Of a stretch of DNA of 31,933 bases, positions 10,090-20,900 are shown piece after piece (within the stretch, counting starts at the first letter, position 1; each line of letters begins with the position of its first letter). The position numbers and the translations under genes are program-made. The stretch covers positions 1 through 31,933 of the forward strand of contig QANT01004199.1 in NCBI GenBank assembly GCA_003254885.1, read 5' to 3'. The notes under the pieces were generated by a model. That model was not told the DNA's origin, searched no databases, and was given only the letters and a program-made list of their open reading frames with translations. The DNA is from Purshia tridentata. Taxonomy: Eukaryota; Streptophyta; Magnoliopsida; Rosales; Rosaceae.

Positions 10090-10622
10090 TCTTCATTCTT
10101 TTTCTCAAGCCGCCGCAGCCCGCAGGTGATATCTGCTGCCTGCAACTTCACTTCTTCTTCTTCAGTTTTCCTCTGCGGCACCGAAAACCCACCCCGGCCT
10201 CCTCTCTTCCTCCCTCCCCTATCTCATCTCTTCCCAAACCCATGCCAAACAAAACCCAGAAACTTCAAACTTTCCACAAATCCCAAAATTTCGCGAAATT
10301 TCGGCGAAATTTTCGAAATTTATACGAAAAATAGAGAGAAGTGTGATTTCGTATCGCCAACCTCAAAAAACGAATTTCGCCAAAATTACCAAAATTACGC
10401 TCCTTCGATTTATCTTAGTTGAGGTGCTACATTTTAGTCAATTTAGCAAGCCTAGCATAGACCCTCCCACACACAATCCTCTCTTTTACACTCCTCACGG
10501 TCACGGCCTCACGCAAATACCTGATCACAGCCGCCCTGCGACACTACCTCAACCTCAGTCGCCTCTGTCACTCTCAAGCCTTCCTTCTCAGTTGAGCTCA
10601 CCCCATCAGTCCATCATTGATA
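10090..10622 (+). other. Probable noncoding 5'UTR exon of HISN6
   Basis: This pyrimidine-rich, relatively GC-rich stretch lies directly upstream of HISN6 and ends in a good donor (GATA|GTAAGT, intron starts 10623). A matching acceptor (CTGGCAG) ends at 10860, six bases before the HISN6 ATG. The 5' limit is a guess. Joining the exons gives no in-frame ATG, and a TGA stop sits at 10593-10595, so the exon is noncoding for HISN6. It contains a perfect 16-bp palindrome (10286-10301, AAATTTCGCGAAATTT) within a run of repeated GAAATTTCG elements. An open frame beginning near 10126 lacks an ATG and is not called. Confidence 0.55.
10242..10334 (+). other. Upstream ORF (30 codons) in the HISN6 leader
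   Basis: An ATG at 10242 opens a 30-residue frame (starts MPNKTQKLQT, ends LYEK) that stops at TAG 10332-10334. It lies inside the inferred 5'UTR exon and is out of any fusion with the main frame. The peptide is basic and resembles nothing I know. If the transcript starts upstream of 10242, ribosomes would meet this ORF before the HISN6 start. This depends on an unmapped transcription start. Confidence 0.3.
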
Positions 10623-10866
10623 GTAAGTACCGATTCTGCGATTCACACCCATTTGTATTATATTATACAGTCATTTTCCAGCTTCATATATGTATATAGC
10701 TGCCATGTCAAAGACTATTCCAAAATTGTTCAGCCAAACCGACCATTGAGCAGTTTGGTTTGAAAGAGAGAAGCCCTGGTTTCAGGTCTCTTTTCTACGG
10801 TTTTGTGCAACCGACTGAATATTCATTTCTACTTTTTTTTTTTGGGCTCTAAACTGGCAGAGATTG

Positions 10867-13800
10867 ATGGGTGTGATTGATATATACAACGCTTCCTCAC
10901 TCTTCTTGACTAATACCAGCACCAGCCGCAGAACCAGTTGCGGGACTGAAGGCAATAAGAAGAGGGTGGTTGCTATGGCATCCACAGTCCCTGTGCAGCA
11001 ACCAGTCAATGAGGGTCAACAGCGTTTGACTGGTGACTCTTTCATTCGTCCCCATTTGAGGAATTTGTCTCCTTATCAGCCCATTTTGCCATTTGAGGTA
11101 TTCCAATCCGAACCCAGCTCGTATTTCCCCTTTAAAATTCATTTGAAGTTTGTGTTTGGTGGTTTAGTGGATATTTGTGAGATGAATGGTGAATGAGTTA
11201 TGCTAATCTTGATAATGCTTGCTGTATTATATGACCTTGGTATTTACTTACCAAGTAGTGAAGTGGGATTATTACTAATTTTTAGTGAAATGGCTGAGCA
11301 ACTCAGTTCTGAACTTATGTTTTTTTTATTTTGATTCAATTTTGGCTTAAGTGAGGTTGAGACCTAACTGTCTACAAACTAATAATTTTAGTACTAACAT
11401 CTGGAATGTATGATCATTAATAGTCAGAAGTATATGTAAATTCTGTTAAAGAAATGGTTACTCTGTAGTTTCTTTTTGCTTCTGCTAATTCTGGTGGCTG
11501 TGTATTGGTTTAATTGGTGCCTTTTAGAGAATGATTATTTAGGTTCAATAGATTCCTGTCAGTTGTTACTTGTTTTATTAATCACTTCAATTAGTAAATT
11601 TATATCCAAACCAGTCAATAAGTTTCTTTTGCTGCAGGTTCTGTCCTCCCGACTTGGAAGGAAGCCTGAGGACATCATCAAATTAGATGCAAACGAAAAC
11701 CCTTATGGTCCTCCTCCAGAGGTAAATCATATGTGCCAGTCTGCTTGAGTTTTTAGCAAAATATCTTTTGATACTTCATATGATTTAAAGTTCTTTGGTT
11801 ATTTGCTCCCAGTCTGTGTTAAATTAGCATCATTCTGAGCAGTTTTTTCCTGTTTATGTCCTTACTGCAATTTCAGATTGTTTGTAGGTTTTTGAAGCTT
11901 TGGGTGCATTGAAATTCCCATATATCTATCCCGACCCTGCAAGCCGTCGATTACGTACTGCCCTTGCAAAGGATTCAGGCCTTGAGTCTGAGTATATTCT
12001 TGTAGGATGTGGTGCAGATGAGCTCATTGATTTGATTATGAGGTTAGAAATGGAATATTACGTGTTTTTATAAGATTCCAAACTATGCTATCCTTTATGA
12101 ATATTCTGCCTATCAGTTCCTTAACTTCTATTTCCTTTGTTCTTGATTAAAATATTTCTGAAGATGTGTGCTTGATCCTGGTGACAAGATTGTGGACTGT
12201 CCTCCAACATTCACAATGTATGAATTTGATGCTGCAGTAAATGGGGCATTGGTCATTAAAGGTAAAGACAAGTTTCTTGCTTATTTTTTTGTTGGCAATT
12301 TAAGTTTACAGTATTTTAATTTCTTATACTGCATACATGACGCATGCAATTCTTGGTGCTTATCTGTCCATCCTGCCCAAGAGAAAAACCTCAGCTCTGG
12401 TACTTTGATATATATACTGTGTGCATAATCCATGTGTTTTAATGTAACTGTGCAGTGCCAAGGAAGTCAGACTTTAGCTTGGATGTAGAAGTCATTTCAG
12501 ATGTTGTTGAACGGGAAAAACCTAAATGCATATTCTTAACTTCCCCGAACAATCCAGATGGGAGGTAACCAAAAATTGTTTCTTCTGTGAATATTTTTTC
12601 TATAATTAAGCTACAAGATTTTAATCAGGTCCCTTATGTGTTTTATATTATATAGTTCGAACAATCCAGATGGGAGGTAACTGCAAATTGTTTCTTTCTG
12701 TGCATTCTTTGATACAATCTTGTTACAATATTGGTAATGAGGGCCCTTATGTATGGGTTTTATGCTATACAGTCCATTATTTTTTAAAATCCATTATCTA
12801 TGCTCTAGCTTTTCCCCATTTGAGAGCTGTTCATAGGCTATGGGTTATTATTAAAACCAAATACTTACGCGCGAAGCCAGATCAGTTTGATAAGAGACTA
12901 CTCAAATGATGTCTGGCTTGGCTTGATTAATAAATGAACTTTGTTGTATATATTGAGATTGACTTGTTTTTGGTTAACTCTTGAGTTTGACTTAATTGAT
13001 ACCAAACTTGATAAAGAAACTTGCCTGCTTGACTCAGCTTGTCCACATCTCTAACCCTGGGTTCTAGGCCTGGATGAGGTAGTTGTTTAAATATGGTTGC
13101 ATATTGGTTTATTAAAGCTACTGGTGCAACTAGGATTGATTTCACAAAGCAAGAAAAAAAGGGACGATAATCTTTTCAGTTGTCTCACATAATTATCAAA
13201 GTTATCAAACAAGAATTTTGAGATTATTCTGGTGTAGGAATTGAACTTAAGGTTAGTATGATGAACTTTAAGCAATGTTAATGCAAAAGTAAGTTGTAAA
13301 GTCTGTGCCACCGGAAAATGGAAGAGAGATTTTAAACATCATTGCTTCTTTGGTCCTGGAAAATCTTGATACAATGACTCCCATGTTATATTTGTTTAAC
13401 ACACTGAGTTTTCTTCTGTGCTTTAGACAACTTTGATATGGGATGATTGAAGCTGACTTAATGCCTCAGCGGACTGTTCTAATCCTAAAATGTTTGGTTT
13501 CTAGAATCTGAGTTTTACCGTACAATATTATATTCGTTTCTGCTTATTTGATGACAGTATAATCAGTGATGAGATTCTCTTGAAAATCCTTGAGCTTCCT
13601 ATATTGGTGGTGCTGGATGAAGCATATATTGAGTTTTCAAGACTTGAATCAAGGATGCAATGGGTGAAAAAGTATGAGAATTTAATTGTTCTTCGGACAT
13701 TTAGCAAACGAGCTGGTATGATAAATTTCTTGTTTCTTTTTATTGCTTTGTATAGTTCTGGCTTGGCACTATTGATCCTGTTAATGAATTTTCCGTAACA

Positions 13801-15996
13801 ATATTTTTGTTATACATATGATTCTGTTTGTGTACTGTCAATCCTTTAAATTATATCTAGTGACAATATTTTGGTACTGTTGGCTGGCCCATCAATAAGT
13901 TTCTAGTGACAGTATTTTAGTAGCAATAAATATCTTGCTTTCTTTTGAAAAGTCATTTACTTCTGAGAATTTTGTATGTTGCTCTATATGATTCTGTTTT
14001 GGTATAAAAGAATTTCTGATGACGTGGTTTTGGCAATACAAACTATAGTTAATTTATCCTTGACAGATCTGAACAAGCAATTACTCTTTTTAGTGATGTT
14101 ATTGCGTGGATGCTCATGTTTATGTTTCATGTGTGTCAGTGTATCGATCTTGTGAATTGGAGATTCTTAACAAAGAAAATTATTTTTGGGTGCCGCTGAT
14201 TTATCATTTTTTTTTTCAGTTTAAATTGTTTTTGTTTTGTAAATTTCATTTTTTGTAACTTTTATGGGTAAATGGTGCAGGCTTAGCTGGACTCCGTGTG
14301 GGATATGGAGCATTTCCCTTGACCATCATTGAATATCTATGGAGAGCAAAGCAACCCTATAATGTCTCTGTTGCTGCTGAAGTTTCTGCTTGTGCAGCGT
14401 TACAGAATCCTACCTATCTTGAGGTTATGATACTTGGGATTTTTCTCATGCCTATGCATTTTAATAATTGAAGTATTTTGAGACTATGTTCTAGCAGGCA
14501 TCCTTTGTGCTTTATCACCATAACTAATATGGGTTGCAAAATATACCAGAACGTGAAAGAAGCTTTGCTACAAGAAAGGGAGAGGCTTTATAACCTTCTA
14601 AAGGAGCTGCCGTTTCTCAACCCTTATCCAAGCTATTCTAATTTTATACTTTGTGAGGTCACATCTGGAATGGATGCTAAGAAGCTGAAGGTAATTTTTC
14701 TTTTGTTTTTCCTTCACATAACATTGTGTTATCAGCTTAGTAAATCTGTGGTTCTGAATCCAATTTACTGCAGTCCACCAATTCATATTGTTAGAGTTTT
14801 AGTAGTAAACTAGATTGAGAAGAGAGAGAGAGACTGGAAAGGAATTTGACCCTATGGATCATCCTTACATAACTTCTTAATCCTCCAAAATGGTATTTCA
14901 CTTTTCAGACTCTAAATAGTTGCAATATGCACTGACATTCAGTTCATAGGCTTTAATTCTCTTGATTTTGACCATACATTCAAATGAGAATCCACCTTAT
15001 CAATGCTTACTAGAACATAATATGCCAGTCTGACAAAATAAATATATATCTATGTATATGCATTGTAGTTATATAAAACAAAGTTGCATTAAATAACCCT
15101 CTACTTATACTTAATTTCAAATATGTTAGAGATGCCAACAGTAATGACAAGCCCTTTGCAACTAGGCTACAGAAAGAACAAAGAAAAAGAAGGCTTCGGT
15201 ATCAAAGAAATCTTGATATTTTGTGGTTTTAGTAGTTCTCCTATGTTCGAGCATATGCCTTTGAATGAGTTCTAGAAGCCAAAAGCCATCTAATTCAGTA
15301 AATAACAAGTTTTAGAAATATGATTTAAACTACAAAGCTTTTTTTAGGGATTAAGTTTCTCTTAAGCTGCATTATGCAAGTAAATGGACGCGACATCACA
15401 CGCAAACATACAGTCATGCATGCATCTGTTTACAAATATCTTGGTCTTCATGAGCATTGTATCAGTGATAGGTTACCTAGTTTTGAGGTTGTACACTTTC
15501 ATGTACCATCTATTGAATTTTGAAAATTAGCCCAAATTTGGGTCCTCAAAAGACATTTAGCCAATTTTTTAGAATTTTAAAAATATAAACCATTGGGTAG
15601 TGCTCGAATCCATCTCGAATGGTGCTTGAACACATCATGAATAGTGCTCGAACACATCTCGAATAGTGCTGGAACCCAGCTGAAGTGGTGCTCAAACCCA
15701 CCTCGAGTAGGCTTGAAGCCCGTTGAGATCTAAATAAGGGTGGTCGAGCACTATTCAAAGAGAGTTCAAGCACTATTTGAAGTTTAATTAACCTGTTATT
15801 CACCACTATGTAATGCGGACCTTTCTTTTGAATATTCCATAACGACGCTTGAATTTTGTAACAGGAGGATCTTGCACAAATGGGTGTGATGATCCGTCAC
15901 TACAACAATAAAGAGTTGAGTGGTTATGTTCGTGTATCTGTCGGGAAGCCTGAACACACAGATGCCTTGATCGATTGCCTCAGACGCTTGTCTTAA
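10867..15996 (+). CDS. HISN6: Histidinol-phosphate aminotransferase, chloroplastic (10 coding exons)
   Basis: Encodes a 416-aa PLP enzyme that transaminates imidazole acetol phosphate with glutamate to give L-histidinol phosphate, in plastid histidine biosynthesis. Coding exons: 10867-11097, 11638-11721, 11888-12042, 12164-12261, 12456-12564, 13558-13715, 14281-14423, 14550-14690, 15865-15996, with all introns GT-AG and phases consistent; these are nine coding blocks, the tenth exon being the noncoding 5' one. Visible motifs: LDANENPYG (93-101), GCGADE (145-150), Tyr176, SPNNPDG (219-225), DEAY (246-249), the Schiff-base lysine Lys276 in TFSKRAG, and [12 protein letters not shown] near the C terminus. 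The first ~50 residues are Ser/Thr-rich and basic, like a transit peptide. MGVID was chosen because it matches my memory of the Arabidopsis HISN6 start and because an in-frame stop lies upstream in the 5' exon. Length is within one residue of the Arabidopsis protein as I recall it. The last intron (1174 bp) holds a minisatellite, and the 993-bp intron after 12564 holds a duplicated exon end. Confidence 0.96.
12546..12776 (+). repeat. Tandem duplication of HISN6 exon end, splice donor and intron start
   Basis: Copy 1 (12546-12657) begins in the last 19 bases of the coding exon, covers its donor and runs ~93 bp into the intron. Copy 2 (12658 to about 12776) repeats it, offset 112 bp. The first 24 bases are near identical (CGAACAATCCAGATGGGAGG then TAAC). 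The intronic parts are diverged, but shared blocks remain in order: AAATTGTTTC, CCCTTATGT, and TTTTAT followed by CTATACAG in copy 2 against TTATATAG in copy 1. Copy 1 ends in an AG that directly precedes the duplicated exon piece, so 12656-12676 is flanked by AG and GT. Confidence 0.85.
15599..15785 (+). repeat. 22-bp minisatellite with inverted copies, in the last HISN6 intron
   Basis: Five consecutive 22-bp units (15599-15708) follow the pattern AGTGCTCGAACACATCTCGAAT with substitutions but no indels, followed by a 21-bp sixth degenerate unit. After a short spacer, 15736-15781 carries the same motif in reverse orientation (TCGAGCACTATTC and TTCAAGCACTATT), so the region could fold back. 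The flanking intron is ordinary AT-rich sequence and the nearest splice acceptor (15864) is intact. It is probably part of a nonautonomous DNA element or a locally expanded minisatellite. Confidence 0.75.
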
Positions 15997-17911
15997 TCCA
16001 CTACCTGTCTTACCCATTACTACATCAAAGATTGAATTGATACCAACCATTTGAGTATAGAGAGGGTGAATTCAAAATTGTACTTTAACCATTTGAGCAC
16101 ATTACAATTTGCCATTCGCTATTTGTATGAAGTTCCTTCCCCCACACTAATTCCATGTCAAATTTGATCAAATTTTGGTTATGTTGGAACCTCTCAAGTT
16201 CACCTTGCTAAATAAAAATTTTCAAGGGCCTTCCCATTCTGTGTTCAAATTTCAAGGATTTTTTAATATTGGAGTTAGAATGTTGTGCATTGGCCTCCAA
16301 CCTCCAATGTAGGCTTAAAGCCTATTTTTGAGCAGGTGGGCAAAGGAATGTTATAGATAATGAGTAAAATATAATGGAAGACATGCATTTGCAATGATGT
16401 CAAAACATCATGGGTTGCATTGCTCAAATTGAAAATCTGGATCAAATTACAGTTTGCACTAAATTGAAGAGATGTAGAGTGTAATTAATCACATATAATG
16501 GATACTACTAGATACTATATGTGTGTCGATTGGCAGATAACGAAACAGTTTAGAGAATGAGAAGGTAGCTTGCATTCCTCGTACAGAGTATATTCTCTCC
16601 GTTATGGTTTGCATCCCCCTCAATCTCCATATTTGCATCCCCCTCGATTTGTAAGCTGGATTAAAATATAAAACAGCATTATGAGAATAATATCAAGTAA
16701 TTAAGTAATTATTTATGAGAAGAAAAGTGGTACCATTGGGCAATTGGGCTGATAAGGATGTTAGAAAAGGCGTAGTCTTAATTATTTGCATATCAACTTA
16801 TATTATTAATTACATGACATCAACATATTGGTGGCCACATAAGATGGTTAACTAATGTAGTCAAATAATTGTATACAAATAGTATTATTCTATCATAAAT
16901 GTCCAACGTTGAAATATGGTGAATTGGAATTAACTTAGTTGGCAAAAGACAAAAACTTTCCCTTCACATTCGGGTTTTAACCCTCCCCTCTCCTTTAATA
17001 AAAAACAAAAACATTAAACTGATTTTTTTTTTGGGTCAGATATCTTGAGATGATTGACAAGCTCTTGGGAACCCTCCCTAACAAAGCTGGTTTTCTAAGC
17101 ACTAGTTCTGCCCACGATTCATTGACATCTTGGTAACACAACAACAATTTATATATTTCTGGATTTGTTAATCACTAAAATGATTCTCCAAGATTCAAAT
17201 ATTGAATCTTAATTAATACCAAAGGATGGTAACTTTCACGTCATACTTCATTCCAACAATCACAATATGGTGTGATTGCACTGCTCACAAGTAAATGGAA
17301 ACGAAAATAATTCATTGCTTTGTAGGAAAAACTCTCGTTAGAAAAGCAGAAATCAAACCATATTTCACAAATTGAACCAACATATGGGATGACAAAATCA
17401 AATGTCGCCAACGACTCAATAAAATCAGTTAAGAGAAATCAATAATGAAATTGTATTGCCTAAAAATGTATATATAGTACATGCTTGAATGACCCATTAC
17501 AGAAACAACAAAGCCACAATATCCATTTCTGGTGTAAAAAGAACATAAAACAAAAAATGAAAAACATGGAACCATGATTTGGATACAGTGGCAGTTGTCC
17601 TAAAGTATTGGCTACTTCACTTGCCTCCGGATGGAGCAATGAATGAAAAAATGGGATGAATACAACAGGGAGGCTTATGCACAGCTTGCATGCAGAGTTA
17701 AGTTCCTTTCTTAAAAACGGAACTCAGTGTTAAAAGCAACTGCGGCAGCGCTTACTTCAACCCCCAACAACTCACTGAAAAAAAGTTCAGCGTCGTTGGA
17801 CTTCTTTCATATTAAAAGTGCAAAATTCACGTGTAGTGTGTAGAGAGGCAGCACTTCTGCTACACCATTCATATAAAGCAGGTCTCAGAAAAGGCCAATG
17901 TTGAAGAAATT
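15997..17911. other. Convergent intergenic region between HISN6 and the DUF616 gene
   Basis: Contains the 3'UTRs of both genes and no other gene. A short duplication (TTTGCATCCCCCTC twice, at about 16608 and 16632) and a poly-T/poly-A flanked segment near 17025 are visible. Polyadenylation sites could not be placed with confidence. Confidence 0.6.
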
Positions 17912-20900
17912 CTACTCTGCTCCTTTTTTCCGTATACTATGCTTCTCTTCTGACCTATGGTGAAACAACTTAGCTATGGCTCTCCTCTCGCAATCCTGCA
18001 ATGGAGGAACCAGAGAAAAATTGTTAGAACCAGTCCATACTCCTTTTTTCTCTATTCTTATTACCACAAAATTGCTTGGCTCCTTACAAGATGGAGTGGA
18101 AAATTTACAATTTGACTCAAATTGTGATTTACCCAACTCAGCATATAATGAGGAATGATGACTCATTATCCATAAACTGTTACAGCAGTCTAATTAAATC
18201 TAATTTATGCAAGTAGTTTCCATTCAATTTGGCTGTAAGCAATATTCTGCAGAAATTTTCACCTTGAACATATTAAGATGAAAAGGTTTTCCAGGATTCA
18301 TCTTTCTTAACTTCTGGTATGTATATGCAAAACTCAGCTGATCACGAGGAGTAAACCGCTCAACCTCATTGAACCAAAGACAGGAAAACAAGTTTGACAT
18401 TGGAGTGTGCGCTCGTATGATAAAAGACCCTTCTGGAACATCTGCAGATGTTACAAAACAAATTATGTCAGACTGGTACAAGAAAGTGCATTACAGCCAT
18501 GATATTTGAATGAAAATGTTCTTTTTATTCAATTAAAATCATACTGCTGGGGAGAAGCTTGTGCGGATCCAAAGCATTAAACCTAGTCAGGCCATCAGCC
18601 TGGTAGAATGCAAATTGTTCATCTATGATGGTATGGTTATACTTATTCAATTTCTTATTCTGTGCAACCTCTTGCCATACACAGTGTCGGTCGTAGTGAT
18701 TCGAAATTGCATATTCATGACCTTTTCGCCACAGAAAGTATTCCAATATGAGTAAAGGGTCAAGTTGGAGACGCAATTTGCTGTCCAACCAGATTGAATA
18801 CCTGAAAAATTATTCAATAGTTACTAGTGCTTGTTTGCATTAGAAAGATCACCTACCCAAAAAAAATTCCAATAAGCGACTTATACAAAAGCACTAGTCC
18901 CATTGTAATAATATGCTTTTATGGATCATCAACCACACAAGAAGACATCTATATGCTTTGTATGCTTTCTATGGATCATCAACCACACAATAATAAACAG
19001 ATAAGCTTTGTATGAAACATATCACTATAAACTCAAAACTGCATCCTAGCCCATATTCTGTAATGAACCAAAACTTACAAGAACTATGGACAATCAACTC
19101 CATAAGAATTGAATAAAGTAAAGTGCTTTTGATAAAGTTAGAGCATCCAACCCAAAATCAAGTGCCGATGGATGGATGCCCCCAACAACCTTAACATTGT
19201 ATCATAACAAGAAATTGATCTACATGTTACACACAATTGGACCACACCTTCTCTATATCACCCAATATAATTAGTTCATGTGATTGGCTCAATTCAGAAA
19301 CACACACGCGCACACACACACACATACACCCCCAGTAAAACACACACAAATCATGCCACAAGTTCTCCATGTCACCCAATATAATTAGTCCATGTGAGAA
19401 TCCTGTGTCCTACACAAACTTTTTCTAAAGCCATTGTAACAAAGGAGGCAATTTAATTGATGTAGAACAGCCCTTTATTTGGGATTGCCTACAATCAGTT
19501 GGGTGAACTTTAGAGTTTTATTTTTCTTTTTGGTCAAGAGCTTTCGAGTTGTGAATTCAAGATTCATCAAATTCATCTATTGCTTGCTGCAAAGAATTTG
19601 CTCATGAAGGAAATAAATTCTAAAATAGCATAGAAATATGCAAGACACGTGTTGAAGTTGAGAAGAAGATTATTGTTGTTCTAATAAGATTGTGCCAGGA
19701 GTGAAGTGTATCCAGCACATCTCTGACTTTACTCAGGTGAAAAGAAAAGTTGAATGCTAAAAATAAAGAGATTGAAAGGAAAAGAAAACACTAAGGTTTG
19801 ATAATAAGATTAAAACTTTGAAAAAGGAAAGGTTCATTCACACTATTTATGATGCAAACAGTAATGAATGTACAAGGCTTTACTGCCAGGTGAAAGTTTC
19901 AACCAAGAGCAGTTCCTCTTGATCAGTCCACCCTGAAAACAAATAATAGATGAAAGAAGGATTTTCAAGCAGAAGATAAGTAGAGTATATGGCAATGACA
20001 AGAAGAAATCCAAAGCAGGTCCTCAGGCACAAGAAACATAACAAGCTCCCCTTTCTTCAATAGAAGAATAGGCTGAAGAGACCATATATAGCTATTGGCT
20101 GCTAAAGCAAACAAAGTATTCGCTTGCAAATCATTCTACAAACGTAACCCAACTTTGATACTGCCACAAATTGTTCCCATCTTTGATACTGCCATCCCAA
20201 AAGAAATTTAATAACTGACATAGTAAAAATAATATCAATATCAACATTGATACCTCGAACAAAGGGAAGGGCTACCAGTTTCAATGCTCTCGTTTCTTTA
20301 TAATGCAAAGGATGCAATTCAAACTTGAATTAGAACAGAGTTTGACTCAAATCAATGACTACCAGTTTCATTTTTTCAATTCTATAGTTTATTGTGTGGG
20401 CACACGTTTGTCATCTGTATCAAGCGATTCTAAAAGGGTACAGAATTAAGAGTTTAAGGCACTTTTGTACTCAGCGGAAGAACTCGAATTCTGTGAAGTA
20501 CTATACAAAATATATAACTTGTAGACAGGTTTTGGAATAGAAGATCTTAGAGGTTTAGTAAGACAAGGAGTCCTGGCCCTAGTACGACAAGGAGAAGAGG
20601 TTTAGTAGTCCACATATATATTCCCTTATACTAAAATACTTATAGACTTTTGTTTTGGCCTTAAATACTTTAGACTTTAATTACTCAAATTTAAATCTGA
20701 GTAAATCCAGGTTTGCCTACCGTGTCTCTCTTTTACCTTCTTTCTGCTGAGTTCTTTAAATTTTCAGTGCTACCTTAATGTCACAATATAAGATCTTTCA
20801 GTGTTCTCTAATAACAGATTTTTTTTCCCTGGAAATTAAATAACTGAAATTTGAATTTTTGAGTAATGATTCAAGATTGTCCATTGTTTTACTCTCTCTT

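Noticed and set aside
10126..10422. 98-codon open frame with a transit-peptide-like composition upstream of HISN6
   Set aside because: Its first codon is GTG, it has no ATG, and it is not in frame with HISN6 after the inferred leader splice; it overlaps the probable 5'UTR.
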